From an uncultured Rhodanobacteraceae bacterium (GTDB taxonomy: Bacteria; Pseudomonadota; Gammaproteobacteria; Xanthomonadales; SZUA-5): a DNA stretch of 63,837 bases. Position numbers and translations under genes: made by a program. Location: the NCBI GenBank assembly GCA_937928755.1, contig CALEZI010000118.1, positions 1 to 63,837 of the forward strand, given 5' to 3'. This document shows, one piece after another, positions 1-11,000 of the stretch (position 1 is its first letter; every line of letters begins with the position of its first letter). Below the pieces are notes generated by a model. That model had not been told where the DNA came from, made no database searches, and worked only from the letters and a program-made list of their open reading frames with translations.

Positions 1-3000
1 TGGCGACGCCACCGGCACCAATCGGCGCCGGATTCGGCGCCAGACTGGCGCTGGCACCCGCACCCGGTGGGGTGAAGGTCACCACGCCACCTTGCACCGG
101 CTCACCGGCGTCGATGGCCGTGACCGTCGCCGTCAGCGGACTGGCAAACACCAGGCCCGGACCGGCGCTCTGGTTGTTGCCACCGGTCAAGGCCAGCGTG
201 AAACCGTGCGATTCGAAGGCACCGATGTCGACCGTGCCCTGCTGCGGACGAGCGATGCCGCGCTGGTCGGTGGACGGCGCACCCGTCGCCGTGCCGGCGT
301 TGATCGCCGGGCTGCCGGGCAGCAACGCGTGCGTCTGGGTAGTGCCGCCATAGTTGCCCAGCGACGCCAGTCGCGGATCCGTGTTGATCAGATCGCCCGG
401 TCCAACGAGCAAGCCAGCACCTCCATCGGTACTCAGGTTGTTGCCTTGCGACGTGATGATTCCGCCGTCGTAGGTCCGCAAATTCGGCGTAGCGGTGGAA
501 GCACTGCCGCCCAGGATCGTATTCTTCAGCGTCACCGTGCTTTGTGTGCCGAAGTTGCCCGAGTACACATCGTCGGCAGTGGGAGTTCCCGCGCTGGTCT
601 GCCGATTGCCGTTGAACGTGCAGTTGACGAGGGTCGCGGTGGTTGCGAACGCCACCGCGAAGTTTGCCAATCCGCTGCCGTCGCCGGTTGGATCAGCAGT
701 GGTCGCCTCATTATCGGCAATGGTGCAATTGGTCATGGTCAGCACCGCGCCTTGATTCGCAATGCCTGCGCCAAATCCAGCTCGATTATTGATAATGGAC
801 GTATTGGTCAGGGTGGCGCTGGCTGCGACTGAAAACCCGACGGTTACAATTCCGCCGCCACCGTTGGCGGCTGTATTGCCGGATATCGTGCTGTCGATGA
901 CCTGCAAAACCGCGTTGTCGTTGTAGATGCCGCCACCGTCGGCACCAACATTCCCGCCGCTGATCAATGCGTCCCGAACGGTGAGGTTGCCCTGATTGCG
1001 GATCACTCCGCCGACATTCGCCCTGCCGTTGGTCATTGTCAGGCTGTCGAGCGTGGCGGTGTTCCCTGGTGCAACGCCAACGATGCGGAAATCAGGGCTG
1101 CCGTCCACGCGCGTCACGGTGACCCCGGCGCCGCCGTCGATGATCAGATTCTTGTTGATCAGCAGCTGTGCGGTGGTCAGGCCGACGCTGGTCACGCCGC
1201 CGGCGAAGGTGATCGTGCTGCCCGGACAGGCATCGGCAATGATCTGCCGCAACGAACCAGCACCGCTGTCGTTGCCGTTGGTGACCACGGTCGCCGGGCA
1301 GTTGATGTTGAACGCGTTCGAGGTCGCACCGGTGAGGCCGGTGCTGGCGGCCGTCAGCGTGTAGCCATTGCCGGCATTGTTCAGCGTCAGGTTGCTGAAC
1401 GTTGCGATGCCCGCTACCGCGGCAACCGTTGGCGTGCCGCCGAGCGTGCTGGTTCCGGGGTTGCTGCCGATCGCCACCGTGACATTGGCCGTCGACGCCG
1501 TCAGGTTGCCGCCGGCATCGAGGATGCGCACGGTGGGTGCTGGCGCAATGGTTGCATTGGCTGTGGCATTGGTCGGCTGCTGCCCGAACGCCAGTTGCGC
1601 GGCCGCACCCACTGTGATGTCGAACGGATCCGAGGTGTCACCGGTCAAGCCGGAACTGCTGGCCACCAGCGTGTAGCCGCTTCCCACCTTGTCGATCGAC
1701 AAACCGCTGAAGGTGGCGATGCCGTTGACCGCGGCGACTGTCGTCGTTCCACTCAGCGTGCCGAGGCCTGGATTGGCATCGATCGCCAGCGTGACATCGG
1801 CGGTTGACGAGGTTTGCTCGCCATCGGCGTCGAGGATGGCGACGGTGATGGCCGGCGTGATCGGGGCGGTTGCGGTCGTGTTGCCAGGCTGCGTGCCGAT
1901 CGCCAGCATGGTCGGCGGGCCGACGGTTTCTTCGTAGGTCGCGTTCAGCACAACGGTGCCCGCGGTGGCCGTTGGCGAATTGCTCCAGCGCGAGATGTAA
2001 ATGGTGTACTTGGTACCGGCGGTCAGCGGCAGATCGAGGATTTCCGAACGGAGGGTTGAGCCCGGCGCCGGTTCGTCGTCGTTGCAGGCGACTTCGGTGA
2101 AACTTCCCGGATCACCGCTGTAAATGGTCATCAGCGTGTCGGTGAAACTCCCACTGCTGGCCAGTGTATCGACATCGAGCAAGCCGTTGGTGGCGGGCGT
2201 GAACGTCCACCACAGGGTATGCGTGCCGATGCGCGGGCCGCCGAAACCACAGCTGTGCGGCAGATCCGTCGCCGACGTGGTCGCATTTTGCGCCACCGTC
2301 ACCGTGTTGTTGTACGGCATATCGCTGATCACGCGCGCGTTGGCGACCAGATCGTTGTCCGGAACCACGGTCGGCGCCGACCAGGAGAATGCGGTCGACA
2401 CATTGCCGATGGTGCCCGGAGGCACTGGTCCCCATTGCGAGATGAAAACGTAATAAGTCGTTCCGGCCGCCAGATTGCTGCTCACCGACGAGCGGAAGTC
2501 GACACCGCTGATGTCGTCGTTGCAGGCGATCTCGGTGAAGACCGAACCGTTGTGCGTGTAGATCGCGGCCAGCGTGTCGGGGACACCGGCTTCGGGCTCG
2601 ACCAGCGTCGTAGCCGCTGTGCTCACAGTGACCCGAGTCGCGACCGTAGGCGTGATGCGGTACCAGATCCCCTGGAATCCTGGGCCAGCGCCACCAAACT
2701 TGCAGGAATAAACGGGATCGGTGAGTTCCTCCGACGCGTAGGGCACGTTCGCTTCTACGTCGGTGATCACCACATCGGCGACGATATTCTCCGCGTTGGC
2801 GAAATTGTCGTTGGCCGGTGCACAGGCGGCAAACTGGACCACGTTGGAGGGCGCCGAGCGGTCGCCATTGCGTTCTGCGATGGCGCGGTATTGGTAAACA
2901 CCACATGGCAAGGCGGTCTCCGGAAAACTCAGCGACGTTCCCGCTGCCAGTGTCTGGTAATCGGCGAAAGCACCACTATTCAGGCGACGCTGCAGGATCT

Positions 3001-4714
3001 GCGCCGTTTCGTCGGCATTGGCATCGGTCCAACTGAGCGTTACGGCGTTGGTACTGACGGGCGTCGCCAGCAAACTGGTCGGGGTCAACGGACAAGCGCG
3101 GGCGGTATCCGTATCTTCGTTGGACGGCAGCGACAGGGCGGTGCCATCGAAGGCGCGCACGAAGTAGGTCTGCGGCCCACAGATCGCGCTGTTGTCGATG
3201 AAGGTCACGGTCGGGGCGGTGGTCGTTCCGACCTGAACCGGCGCCCCGACGGCAACATTGCGGTAGATCCGGTACTGCGTGGCCTCAGGTACGCCGGTCC
3301 AGCTCATGCTGACGCTGGTCGTCGTCGTGCCGGTGATCGTGAAGTTGGACGGCGGCGCTGAAAAACTCAGCGCGCCAACGGTGGCGACCGGATCGACGCG
3401 CGGGAATTGCGGGCTGCCCGGAATGCGGTAATCGAGCACCGGCTTGCCGGTAGATTCCAGCAAATCTTCAAGTTGCGCCGGCGTGTAACTGAGCCCCGCG
3501 TCTTGCAGGAACTCCAGCACCAGCGCCGCGGCGCCCGCAGCATACGGCGTTGCCATCGAAGTGCCGCAGATGGTGAAGTCGGTGCTGTTGTTGAGGCCGG
3601 TCGACGTGATGTCGCAACCCGGCGCGAGCAGATCGACGAGTTCTCCGGCACCCTGCACGGGCGTGGCATTGCTGAAGCAACTGACCTTGTCCGGAGCACC
3701 GTTGTCCGTGCAGGCACCGAAACTCAAGGTGAAATTCGAATCGCCGGTGGAACCGACACCGATGGCGCCGGTGATGCAACCCGGACTACCGATCCGGCCA
3801 GTCTCGGCATCGTTGCCGGTGGCCACGAAAATGCTGGTGCCCTGCCCGTTCAGCGTGGCAAAGGCGTTGACATACGCAACGCCATCCGCATCGCAGGCGG
3901 CGCCGGTAGCGTAGTTGTCGCCTCCCAGGCTCATGTTGACCAGATCGACGGCGCCCGGCGTCGTCGTGTTCAATGCAATGATGTGATCCAGTGCACTGAG
4001 GATGTTGGTGTCGCTGGTGTCGCCGGTGGTAAATACCTTCAGTGCATGGAACTGCGCGTCCGGCGCCACGCCGTTGGGTCCGGTGATGATGCCGGCCACA
4101 TGGGTACCATGGCCGTGCTGATCCTCGGCGCTGGTGGCGCCGCCGATGCAGTCGTTCTCGGTACGAAAGCACGCCTGGCCGACGAGATCGTCCGCCAGAC
4201 CGGGATGCACGACGCCGGAATTGCTGTCGACACCGGTATCGATGATGGCAACCACCTGACCTTCACCGGTGAATCCGATGCCATGCAAGTCGCCCACGCC
4301 GGTCAGCAGATTGGCCTCGAGCATCGTCTTGCGCACCACGCGGTCGCGGTTGATTGCGGTGACGCCCGGCGATCGCCGCAGGATTTCCAGAGCATCTGCA
4401 TTGACCCTGAGCGACACGGCACGGATACGGTCGAAACTCGCGATCCGCCGAAAGGAGGCACCCGGCAATCGTGCCAGCAGTTGTTCGCGAGCACTGCGCA
4501 CCAAGGCGGGTTGCGGCACACCATCGCGAGCTCCGGCAGTTTCGAAGCTGACAATGACATCCATGTCCGGCGCCTTGCCGCGCTCGTCGAAGCTTGCCTG
4601 GCGCAACACCTCCGGCGACACATAAGGCGTCAACGACTGCGCCGAAACGACCGCCGAAGTCAGCAAGAGGCCGACCACGGCCACGAATTCCGTTATCGAG
4701 CGCATGCGCAGCAT
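1..4714 (-). CDS. Secreted S8 subtilisin-like peptidase with FN3 and beta-helix regions (3' end outside window)
   Basis: The minus-strand frame stays open from an ATG at 4714 to the window edge (over 1570 codons, C-terminus missing). GGAG lies 7 nt before the ATG, and a Sec signal (hydrophobic VAVVGLLLTSAVVSAQ) follows. The subtilase triad is visible: D159 in IIDTGVDSNSG, H202 in HGHGTHVAG and S386 in CGTSMATPYAAG. An N-terminal I9-like propeptide probably covers residues 30-130. After the catalytic domain come fibronectin-III-like repeats (about 450-650), two PPC-like blocks with FTEIACNDD motifs, Ig-like repeats, and a right-handed beta-helix region (about residues 1120-1480) rich in GGGIYND/NTSI motifs. 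It is presumably an extracellular or surface protease. The family assignment is firm; the target is unknown. Confidence 0.93.
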   Translation of the reverse strand, partial: MLRMRSITEFVAVVGLLLTSAVVSAQSLTPYVSPEVLRQASFDERGKAPDMDVIVSFETAGARDGVPQPALVRSAREQLLARLPGASFRRIASFDRIRAVSLRVNADALEILRRSPGVTAINRDRVVRKTMLEANLLTGVGDLHGIGFTGEGQVVAIIDTGVDSNSGVVHPGLADDLVGQACFRTENDCIGGATSAEDQHGHGTHVAGIITGPNGVAPDAQFHALKVFTTGDTSDTNILSALDHIIALNTTTPGAVDLVNMSLGGDNYATGAACDADGVAYVNAFATLNGQGTSIFVATGNDAETGRIGSPGCITGAIGVGSTGDSNFTLSFGACTDNGAPDKVSCFSNATPVQGAGELVDLLAPGCDITSTGLNNSTDFTICGTSMATPYAAGAAALVLEFLQDAGLSYTPAQLEDLLESTGKPVLDYRIPGSPQFPRVDPVATVGALSFSAPPSNFTITGTTTTSVSMSWTGVPEATQYRIYRNVAVGAPVQVGTTTAPTVTFIDNSAICGPQTYFVRAFDGTALSLPSNEDTDTARACPLTPTSLLATPVSTNAVTLSWTDANADETAQILQRRLNSGAFADYQTLAAGTSLSFPETALPCGVYQYRAIAERNGDRSAPSNVVQFAACAPANDNFANAENIVADVVITDVEANVPYASEELTDPVYSCKFGGAGPGFQGIWYRITPTVATRVTVSTAATTLVEPEAGVPDTLAAIYTHNGSVFTEIACNDDISGVDFRSSVSSNLAAGTTYYVFISQWGPVPPGTIGNVSTAFSWSAPTVVPDNDLVANARVISDMPYNNTVTVAQNATTSATDLPHSCGFGGPRIGTHTLWWTFTPATNGLLDVDTLASSGSFTDTLMTIYSGDPGSFTEVACNDDEPAPGSTLRSEILDLPLTAGTKYTIYISRWSNSPTATAGTVVLNATYEETVGPPTMLAIGTQPGNTTATAPITPAITVAILDADGEQTSSTADVTLAIDANPGLGTLSGTTTVAAVNGIATFSGLSIDKVGSGYTLVASSSGLTGDTSDPFDITVGAAAQLAFGQQPTNATANATIAPAPTVRILDAGGNLTASTANVTVAIGSNPGTSTLGGTPTVAAVAGIATFSNLTLNNAGNGYTLTAASTGLTGATSNAFNINCPATVVTNGNDSGAGSLRQIIADACPGSTITFAGGVTSVGLTTAQLLINKNLIIDGGAGVTVTRVDGSPDFRIVGVAPGNTATLDSLTMTNGRANVGGVIRNQGNLTVRDALISGGNVGADGGGIYNDNAVLQVIDSTISGNTAANGGGGIVTVGFSVAASATLTNTSIINNRAGFGAGIANQGAVLTMTNCTIADNEATTADPTGDGSGLANFAVAFATTATLVNCTFNGNRQTSAGTPTADDVYSGNFGTQSTVTLKNTILGGSASTATPNLRTYDGGIITSQGNNLSTDGGAGLLVGPGDLINTDPRLASLGNYGGTTQTHALLPGSPAINAGTATGAPSTDQRGIARPQQGTVDIGAFESHGFTLALTGGNNQSAGPGLVFASPLTATVTAIDAGEPVQGGVVTFTPPGAGASASLAPNPAPIGAGGVA

Positions 4715-4928
4715 GGAAGATCTCCGGGTCGGATCTGCAGCCGAAAAGCGGAAGGGGCGGGATTCCTCAGCATGAGGAAGGCACGAAACGCAGCTGAGGC
4801 ATTCCGCAACAATTTGCCACACGCGTGCTGGCAACACGTGCAAGTCCCTCCCCCAGGGCCAAGATGCAGAATGCCGGAAAATCGCATTTGGGTCGATCAG
4901 TGCTGTCGGCGCAGGCGACGCACCACCG

Positions 4929-4995
4929 CTGTGGGAGCGACCTTGTGTCGCGAGCTCGGATTGCCAGAGCTCGCGGGACAAGCCCGCTCCCACAG
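4929..4995. repeat. REP-like palindromic element
   Basis: An imperfect inverted repeat whose arms are CTGTGGGAGCG (4929-4939) and CGCTCCCACAG (4985-4995), with an internal GCGAGCTC/GAGCTCGC palindrome. Related copies lie at 26456 (half) and 30928-30984, always between genes. It resembles the GTGGGAGCGGGCTTGTCCCGCGA extragenic palindromes of Pseudomonas and Xanthomonadales. Here it sits between the start of the S8 gene and the end of the M36 gene. Confidence 0.85.
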
Positions 4996-5006
4996 AGTCA
5001 GCGCCA

Positions 5007-8000
5007 TCAGCGCAACTGCGCGCCTTCCAGCACCCAGCCATCGCCCACGGCACGCGCCGTCCATGTCAGCAACGGATCGCCGTTGTAACTCGCCCATGCC
5101 GCCAGTCGCAACTTGCCCTGACTGTTGCGGACGGCCAGCGCGTATTGCAGCTCGTTGTCGACCACACGGGCATACACGCGCAGCGCTTCGCCCTCGGCAT
5201 CGTCGAGCGCGTAGACGCTGACCGCCACCTCGTCGAGCGCCCCACGCAGTGCGCCACCCGGCAAGCGGAAGCTGCCCGCCGCGGCATTCACTGCAGCGTT
5301 CTCGAACCCGTTGCGGAACAAGAGGTCGAGCAGATCGGTGTCGGTCGCGCTGTTGTTTCCGGGCACCGGATCCTCGATCGTGGTGTCGGCCGGCAGTTCC
5401 ACCAGCGCGGTATTCGCCAGCTGCGCCGGGCTGCCATCGACATTGCCGTAGAAGGTGTAGTTGAGCAGGCCACCGACCGGGAAGCTGGCGATCGTCGCGT
5501 CCAGATTGCCGCTGCCACCGGCCTGCGGACACGCCACACCACCACTGGCATCGCAGCTCCAGACCACATCGGTCAGACCCGTCGGCACATTGTCACGCAC
5601 GCGGATCTGCGCCGCGGCATCCGCGCCAAGGTTGCGCACGGTCACCGTGTAGACGATCAGATCGCCCGGTGCGTAGGTGCCGATGCCGTTGCTCTTGCTC
5701 ACCGCGATGTCGCTGAGTGCGAACACCAGGGTCTGCGCGTTGCCGGCGCCGCTGGAACTCGACGCCAGGAAGTTGCCGTCCGATGGCGCGAAGGCGGCGC
5801 TGACCGTGCGCGCACCCAGGGCATCGAAACTCAACGCGCAACTCGGCGTCGCCGTCGGTACCGTCACGCTGCAGCTCGCGGCGCCGCTCGTCAGCGTCAC
5901 CGTGCCCGCCGGCGATCCCGCACCCGGCGCATTGACGCTCAGCGCGAAGCTGAAGCTGGTCGGCGTGTTGATGCGGCTGCGCGACGGACCCGACACGCTT
6001 ATCGACGTCGCCGCGGCATTGACCTGGTGCGGCACGCTGGCGCTGACGCTGTCGGCGAAGGCAGTGCTGGCGGCCGTGTAGCTCGCCACCAGGTTCTTCG
6101 TACCCGCCGTCGTACTGGTTAGCACGCAACTGGCCGTGCTGTTCGGCGACGCCGCCGGCGTCACCGCCACCGGACCGCAACTCGCGGCGCCGTCGCTGAC
6201 GGTCACCGCGCCCAGCGGCGACAGCGTCACCGCAGCGACGTTCGCGGTCACGGTGTACGGCTGGCCGACCACGGTCGTCGACGGCACGTGCGAAGTGATC
6301 GTCGTCGTCGTCGGCTGCTGATCGTCTTCCTCGATCGTTCCCGTACCAACCAGCACCGCCGGCACGCCCTCGATGACCGGCGCACCCGCAACCGTCGCGT
6401 TGACGATGTTGCTGACATTGAGACTGAAGGTCTCGTCGCCCTCGAAGGTGGTGTCGCCGACGATCTGCACCACGATCGGCAGGCTGGTGGCGCCCGCCGC
6501 AATGCTCGCGCCGGCAGGCGTCAGTTGCACATAGTCGTTGTCCAGTAGCGTTGCCGTGCCATCGGCCGTCGCGCGGGTGAAGCTGACATCGACGCCCGCC
6601 GCTGCCGACAGGCTGACCGTGAAGGTCATCGGCGTGTTGCCGCCATTGCCCTCCGGCTGGCTCGGACTGTCGATCGAGATTACTGGCATCGGATCGTTGT
6701 CGGTGATCGTCACCGCGTGCGCACCGGCCGCCGTCACGCTGGCCGATGCCGCGGTCACCGCTCCGAATCCGAGTGCGAAATCGTGGTTGCCCTCGAACAG
6801 CGCGTCGTCGACGATGCTCGCCAGGATCGGCTGTGTCGCGCCATCGGCCGACCCGGCCGGGAAGCTGACGCTGGCCGTGGTGCGCGTGTAGTCGGCCGGC
6901 GTCGTTGCCGTCCCCGGCGTGTCGGTGATCACCACCGAGGCGGCGTCTTCCAGCAGCAACGGGCCGCTGCCAATGCCGGTGATCACCAGCTGTGCATTGA
7001 CGCTGTGTGGCGTGGTGCCCTCGGGCGCACTGCTCGCAGGCAGCGCAAAACCGATCACCGCGCTGTCGTCGGAATCGATATCGTAAATGTTGCTGGCAGT
7101 TGTGGTGGCCGGCCCGCTCTGAATCGACAGCGAGAGGGTGAACGTTTCGGTGGCTTCGACCGAACGGTCGTCGGTCACGTTGGTCCGCCCGGCGGTCGAC
7201 ACCGCGTCGTGCGTCGATCCGGCCGGGAAGACAAAACTGTCGGTCACCGAAACATCGTCAGTACTGGCGGAGCCCAAGGTCAGGTTCAGCGTGGCAACGG
7301 CCTGATCGGCGATGCTGCCACCCGGGGCGCCATTGGCCGTGACCTTGAGGGTCGCGCCCGGCGAGAACTCTGCACCCTCGAGGACCGTGAAACCGGCCGA
7401 GCTGAAGATGATCTCGGCCGTGTCGTTGTCGGCGATCAAGACCGCGAGCGGTGGCACCGGCAGGGCCTGGTACTTCGGATCGCCGCTGGTCACGTCGTGG
7501 GTCACGCTGCCGGCGTGCGCGCCTTCGACGACGGTGTCGTTGTCGGCGGTCACGGTCACTGTCTGCGGCTGGTTCCAGTTGCCGGCGCTGAAGGTCACGC
7601 TGGCCGGCGGCGGCGCGGCCTTGTTTGCCGCTGGAGGCGTGACGGCCGACGGCGTTACCTGAACGCCCACCAGGCTGATCGTGACCTGCTGCGTCGGCTG
7701 GCTGGTCAGCGCCAACGTGTAGGTGTCGGTGGCGCCGCCTTCGGTCACGGCCGTGTTGCCGCCGCTCTGGACCAGGGTCACGCCGGCGGTGTCGTCGTCG
7801 TTGATCTGCACATTGGTGGTGCTGCGCCCGAAGTTGATGTTGCTCGGGGCCCCTGCCGTGACCAGATTGATGGCGAAGGACTCGGCATCCTCGTCGATGG
7901 CGTCGTTGACGATGGCGACGACCGCATTCTGTGACGCGCCGGTGGTCGCGCCGGCCGGGAAGGTCACCTGCGCAGTGCTCAGCGCAAAGTCCTCCGGCTC

Positions 8001-11000
8001 CAGCGCGCCCGCCTCGGTGAAGCTCAACGGCACCGACAGCGCGTTATGCAGCGATGCAGGGCCAACGCCATTGGCGGTGATGGTCAGCACCACCGCCTTC
8101 TGGAAGTTGCCCGCGGCCTCGGCGATGGCGTCGTCGTTGGCCGCGAAGCCGACCACGGCGATATCGTTGTCTGTCACCGCGACGGTCACGTCGGCCGGAT
8201 CGACAGCGGCATAGGCAGGATCGGCGGAGGTGATGGTCTGCGCGATCACCGAGTTCGCCAGCGGCGCCTCCACCACCATGTCGTTGGTCGCGACCACCTC
8301 GACCACCTGCGGCGTGTCCCAGTTGGCCGTCGTGAACAGCAGCGACGCGCTGCCGTCGGTGTCGCCGTTGAGGGTCAGCTGGGCGCCGTCGAATGCGAGA
8401 TTGATGGTCACATCGGCGCTCGGCGCCGCATCCAGCACGACCTCGTAGGAGTCGGTCGCACCGCCTTCGCTGACGGCGGTGCTGCCGGCGCTCTCGGTTA
8501 CGGTCACGCCGGCGACGGCGCAGGGGATGCAGACGACCGGCTGGCTGGTGAGGACGGTCAGGGTCCAGCCGCCGGTGAGGGTACCGGCATCGCCGCCGGC
8601 GTCGTCGACTGCATACAGGCTCCATGTGCCGTTGGCATTCAGCCCACCGAATGCGCTGGCAAAGGTCGCTGTCCCGGCCGGCGCAGCCTCCAGGTAAGGA
8701 CTGGCAGGTGCGGGCGCTGCGAAAGGGTCTGCGGGGCCATGATTCGTGGGCCGGTAGCTGGACACGCCGGTGAGCACAGTGGTTGTCACCGGCGCGGCTG
8801 CCGCCGCGTCGTCGCTCAGGGTGAGCGTGGCATTGATTGCATCTCCGGTGCTGAAGCTATCCGAAAGGATGATCATCTTCTGCCCGGTGGGCCCCACCAG
8901 CAGGAAGTCCATGTCTCCGGGGAAGGTCTGGTTGTAGCCGTTCAGCGTGACGCGCACCCCGAGCACCGGGTCGGTGATGCCCGACACCGAAATGTTGGAT
9001 GGGTACGGCGATGCAATGCCAACGGTCGTGGTCGGCTGCCCGTTGGGAAGGTTGATCAAGGTGTTGTTCGTGAACGCGGTTGTTCCGATCGCCGCTTCGC
9101 CGATCGGCACATCGACCATGATCGACTGCGTACCGTTGTCATGCGTGATCGTCACCGGCACCTGGATGGTGGTGCCGCAGACTGCATCCAGAGGAATCGT
9201 GTAGTTGACGAGCGCCGTTTGCGTGGCGCCGCCGGCGAGCGTCGGATAACTCTGGCTGCCGCCGCCAGGGGCGCTGACGACCACATTGCTCAGCGTGGTG
9301 CCGCACAGCGGGTTGGTGATCGGCACCACCAGTTGCACCACATCGCCCGGCGTGGGATTGCGATTGGCCGTCGGGCAACTGAGCGCCTGCCAGCCGGTGG
9401 TGCCAACATCGACCGGCACGGTGCCGTCCGACCCGACAAAGGACTCGACCACCCGCGCACTGCCGGAGCCGTTGCCCGTAACCAGCACCTGCGCACCGAC
9501 ACCCATGCCGCGCAGCGCGAAGCCGGTCCGCAGTGCGATCTCGCTGCTGCCGGCGTAGGCCGCGCAGTCGGCGGCGATGATCGAGTCGCGCGCCTGCAGG
9601 AAGGTCGGGTTGGTCGGATTCAGCTTCATGCCGTCGGTCACCAGTTGCAGCATGCGCTGGTTACCGGCGACCGCGCCGAGGTTGCCGATGATCTGCGCGC
9701 GCGCTTCCCACAGCGCGCTGCTCCAGATCTCGCCGGCGTTGTGGACCTGGTCGGCCGCCGCGCCATTGGCAATGATCGGACCCGGCGGGTAGGCGCCGTC
9801 ATTGAGGTTGATCTGGGTGCTGTCGATGTCGGCGAAGGTCAGCGGATTGTGCGGGCGGTTGTTCGGCCCACCAGTGAAGGCGATGACCGCCTTCGGGAAC
9901 CGGCGAATGCCGTAGTAGTAGTTCTGGCTGGAACCGAACAGGCCGAGGGTTGAATAACCACCGGTCACGTAGATGCCGTTGATCGGATCGGTCGGCTTTG
10001 CAAGGAATGAATGCGCGTAGAAATCCGACCAGCCCTCACCCATGGCGCCAGCCATGTTCGTGTTGAGGCCGCTGGCGTTGTTGTGCAGGCGATTCGAGAG
10101 ACCGTGGGCCAGTTCGTGGATGATGATCTCGGCGTCGAGGGAGCCATCGCGATTGGGCGTCGCCAGGTTCCACAGGTACATCTGGTTGCGGCCTCGCTGG
10201 CCGTCCGGCGGCGTGTTGAAATTGGCATTGTTGACACCGGAGTAGTCCTGCGCCTCGGAGCGCACGCGGTCGCCGCCGAGGCCACCGCGGCCGAAATTGT
10301 CGTTCTGGAAGTTGCGCGCGGGCTCGGTGAAGCCGAGGTCGTACGTCAGGTTGTGGAAGCGGTTGCTCCAGTAGAACAAATTGGTCACCGCGGCATTGCG
10401 GCTGGCGGTCGTCGTCGGCGCCTCGCCTGGTGCTGGGGTCCCAGGCGGCGGGTTCGACGAATACAGGAAGGCATTGGCGCCTGACTCGCCAAGCGGGGCG
10501 TCGACGCCATCGGGAGCGCCGAGATCGAGCCCGGCTTCGACGTTGTTGCCGTCGGTGGTGGCCTGGCCTACGGTCAGCCACGGGTCGTTGGTCGATACCT
10601 GGCTGTCGATCACGAGGTCGACTGGAGCGACCCGGGGCGCCTGCGGATTGGTCGTCGGGTCGGTCGGTCCGGGATGGAACGGTGCCGGGTTGGCGCCGTC
10701 GTAGACGCGATAGGTGTGCGCCTCGTGGTTGGTGATGTTCTTGCGCCACAGTACCGTACCGTCGCGGGCGGCGATTACCGTGTAGTAGGCGTAAACCGGC
10801 TCCCAGATCACCATCGACCAGGCCAGTTCGAGCGCGCCCTCACCAAGCGGGAAATAGACCTGCTTCGCCTCGACCTCATCGTCGAGCACGCGCGACGCGA
10901 ACCTTGCCGAGCGCCCGTCGGCGGAAACGCTGAGTTGCCGCAGATCGCCCGGCAACATCGCGATACCGACATCGGTGGCGGCCAGCATCACCGCCTGGGC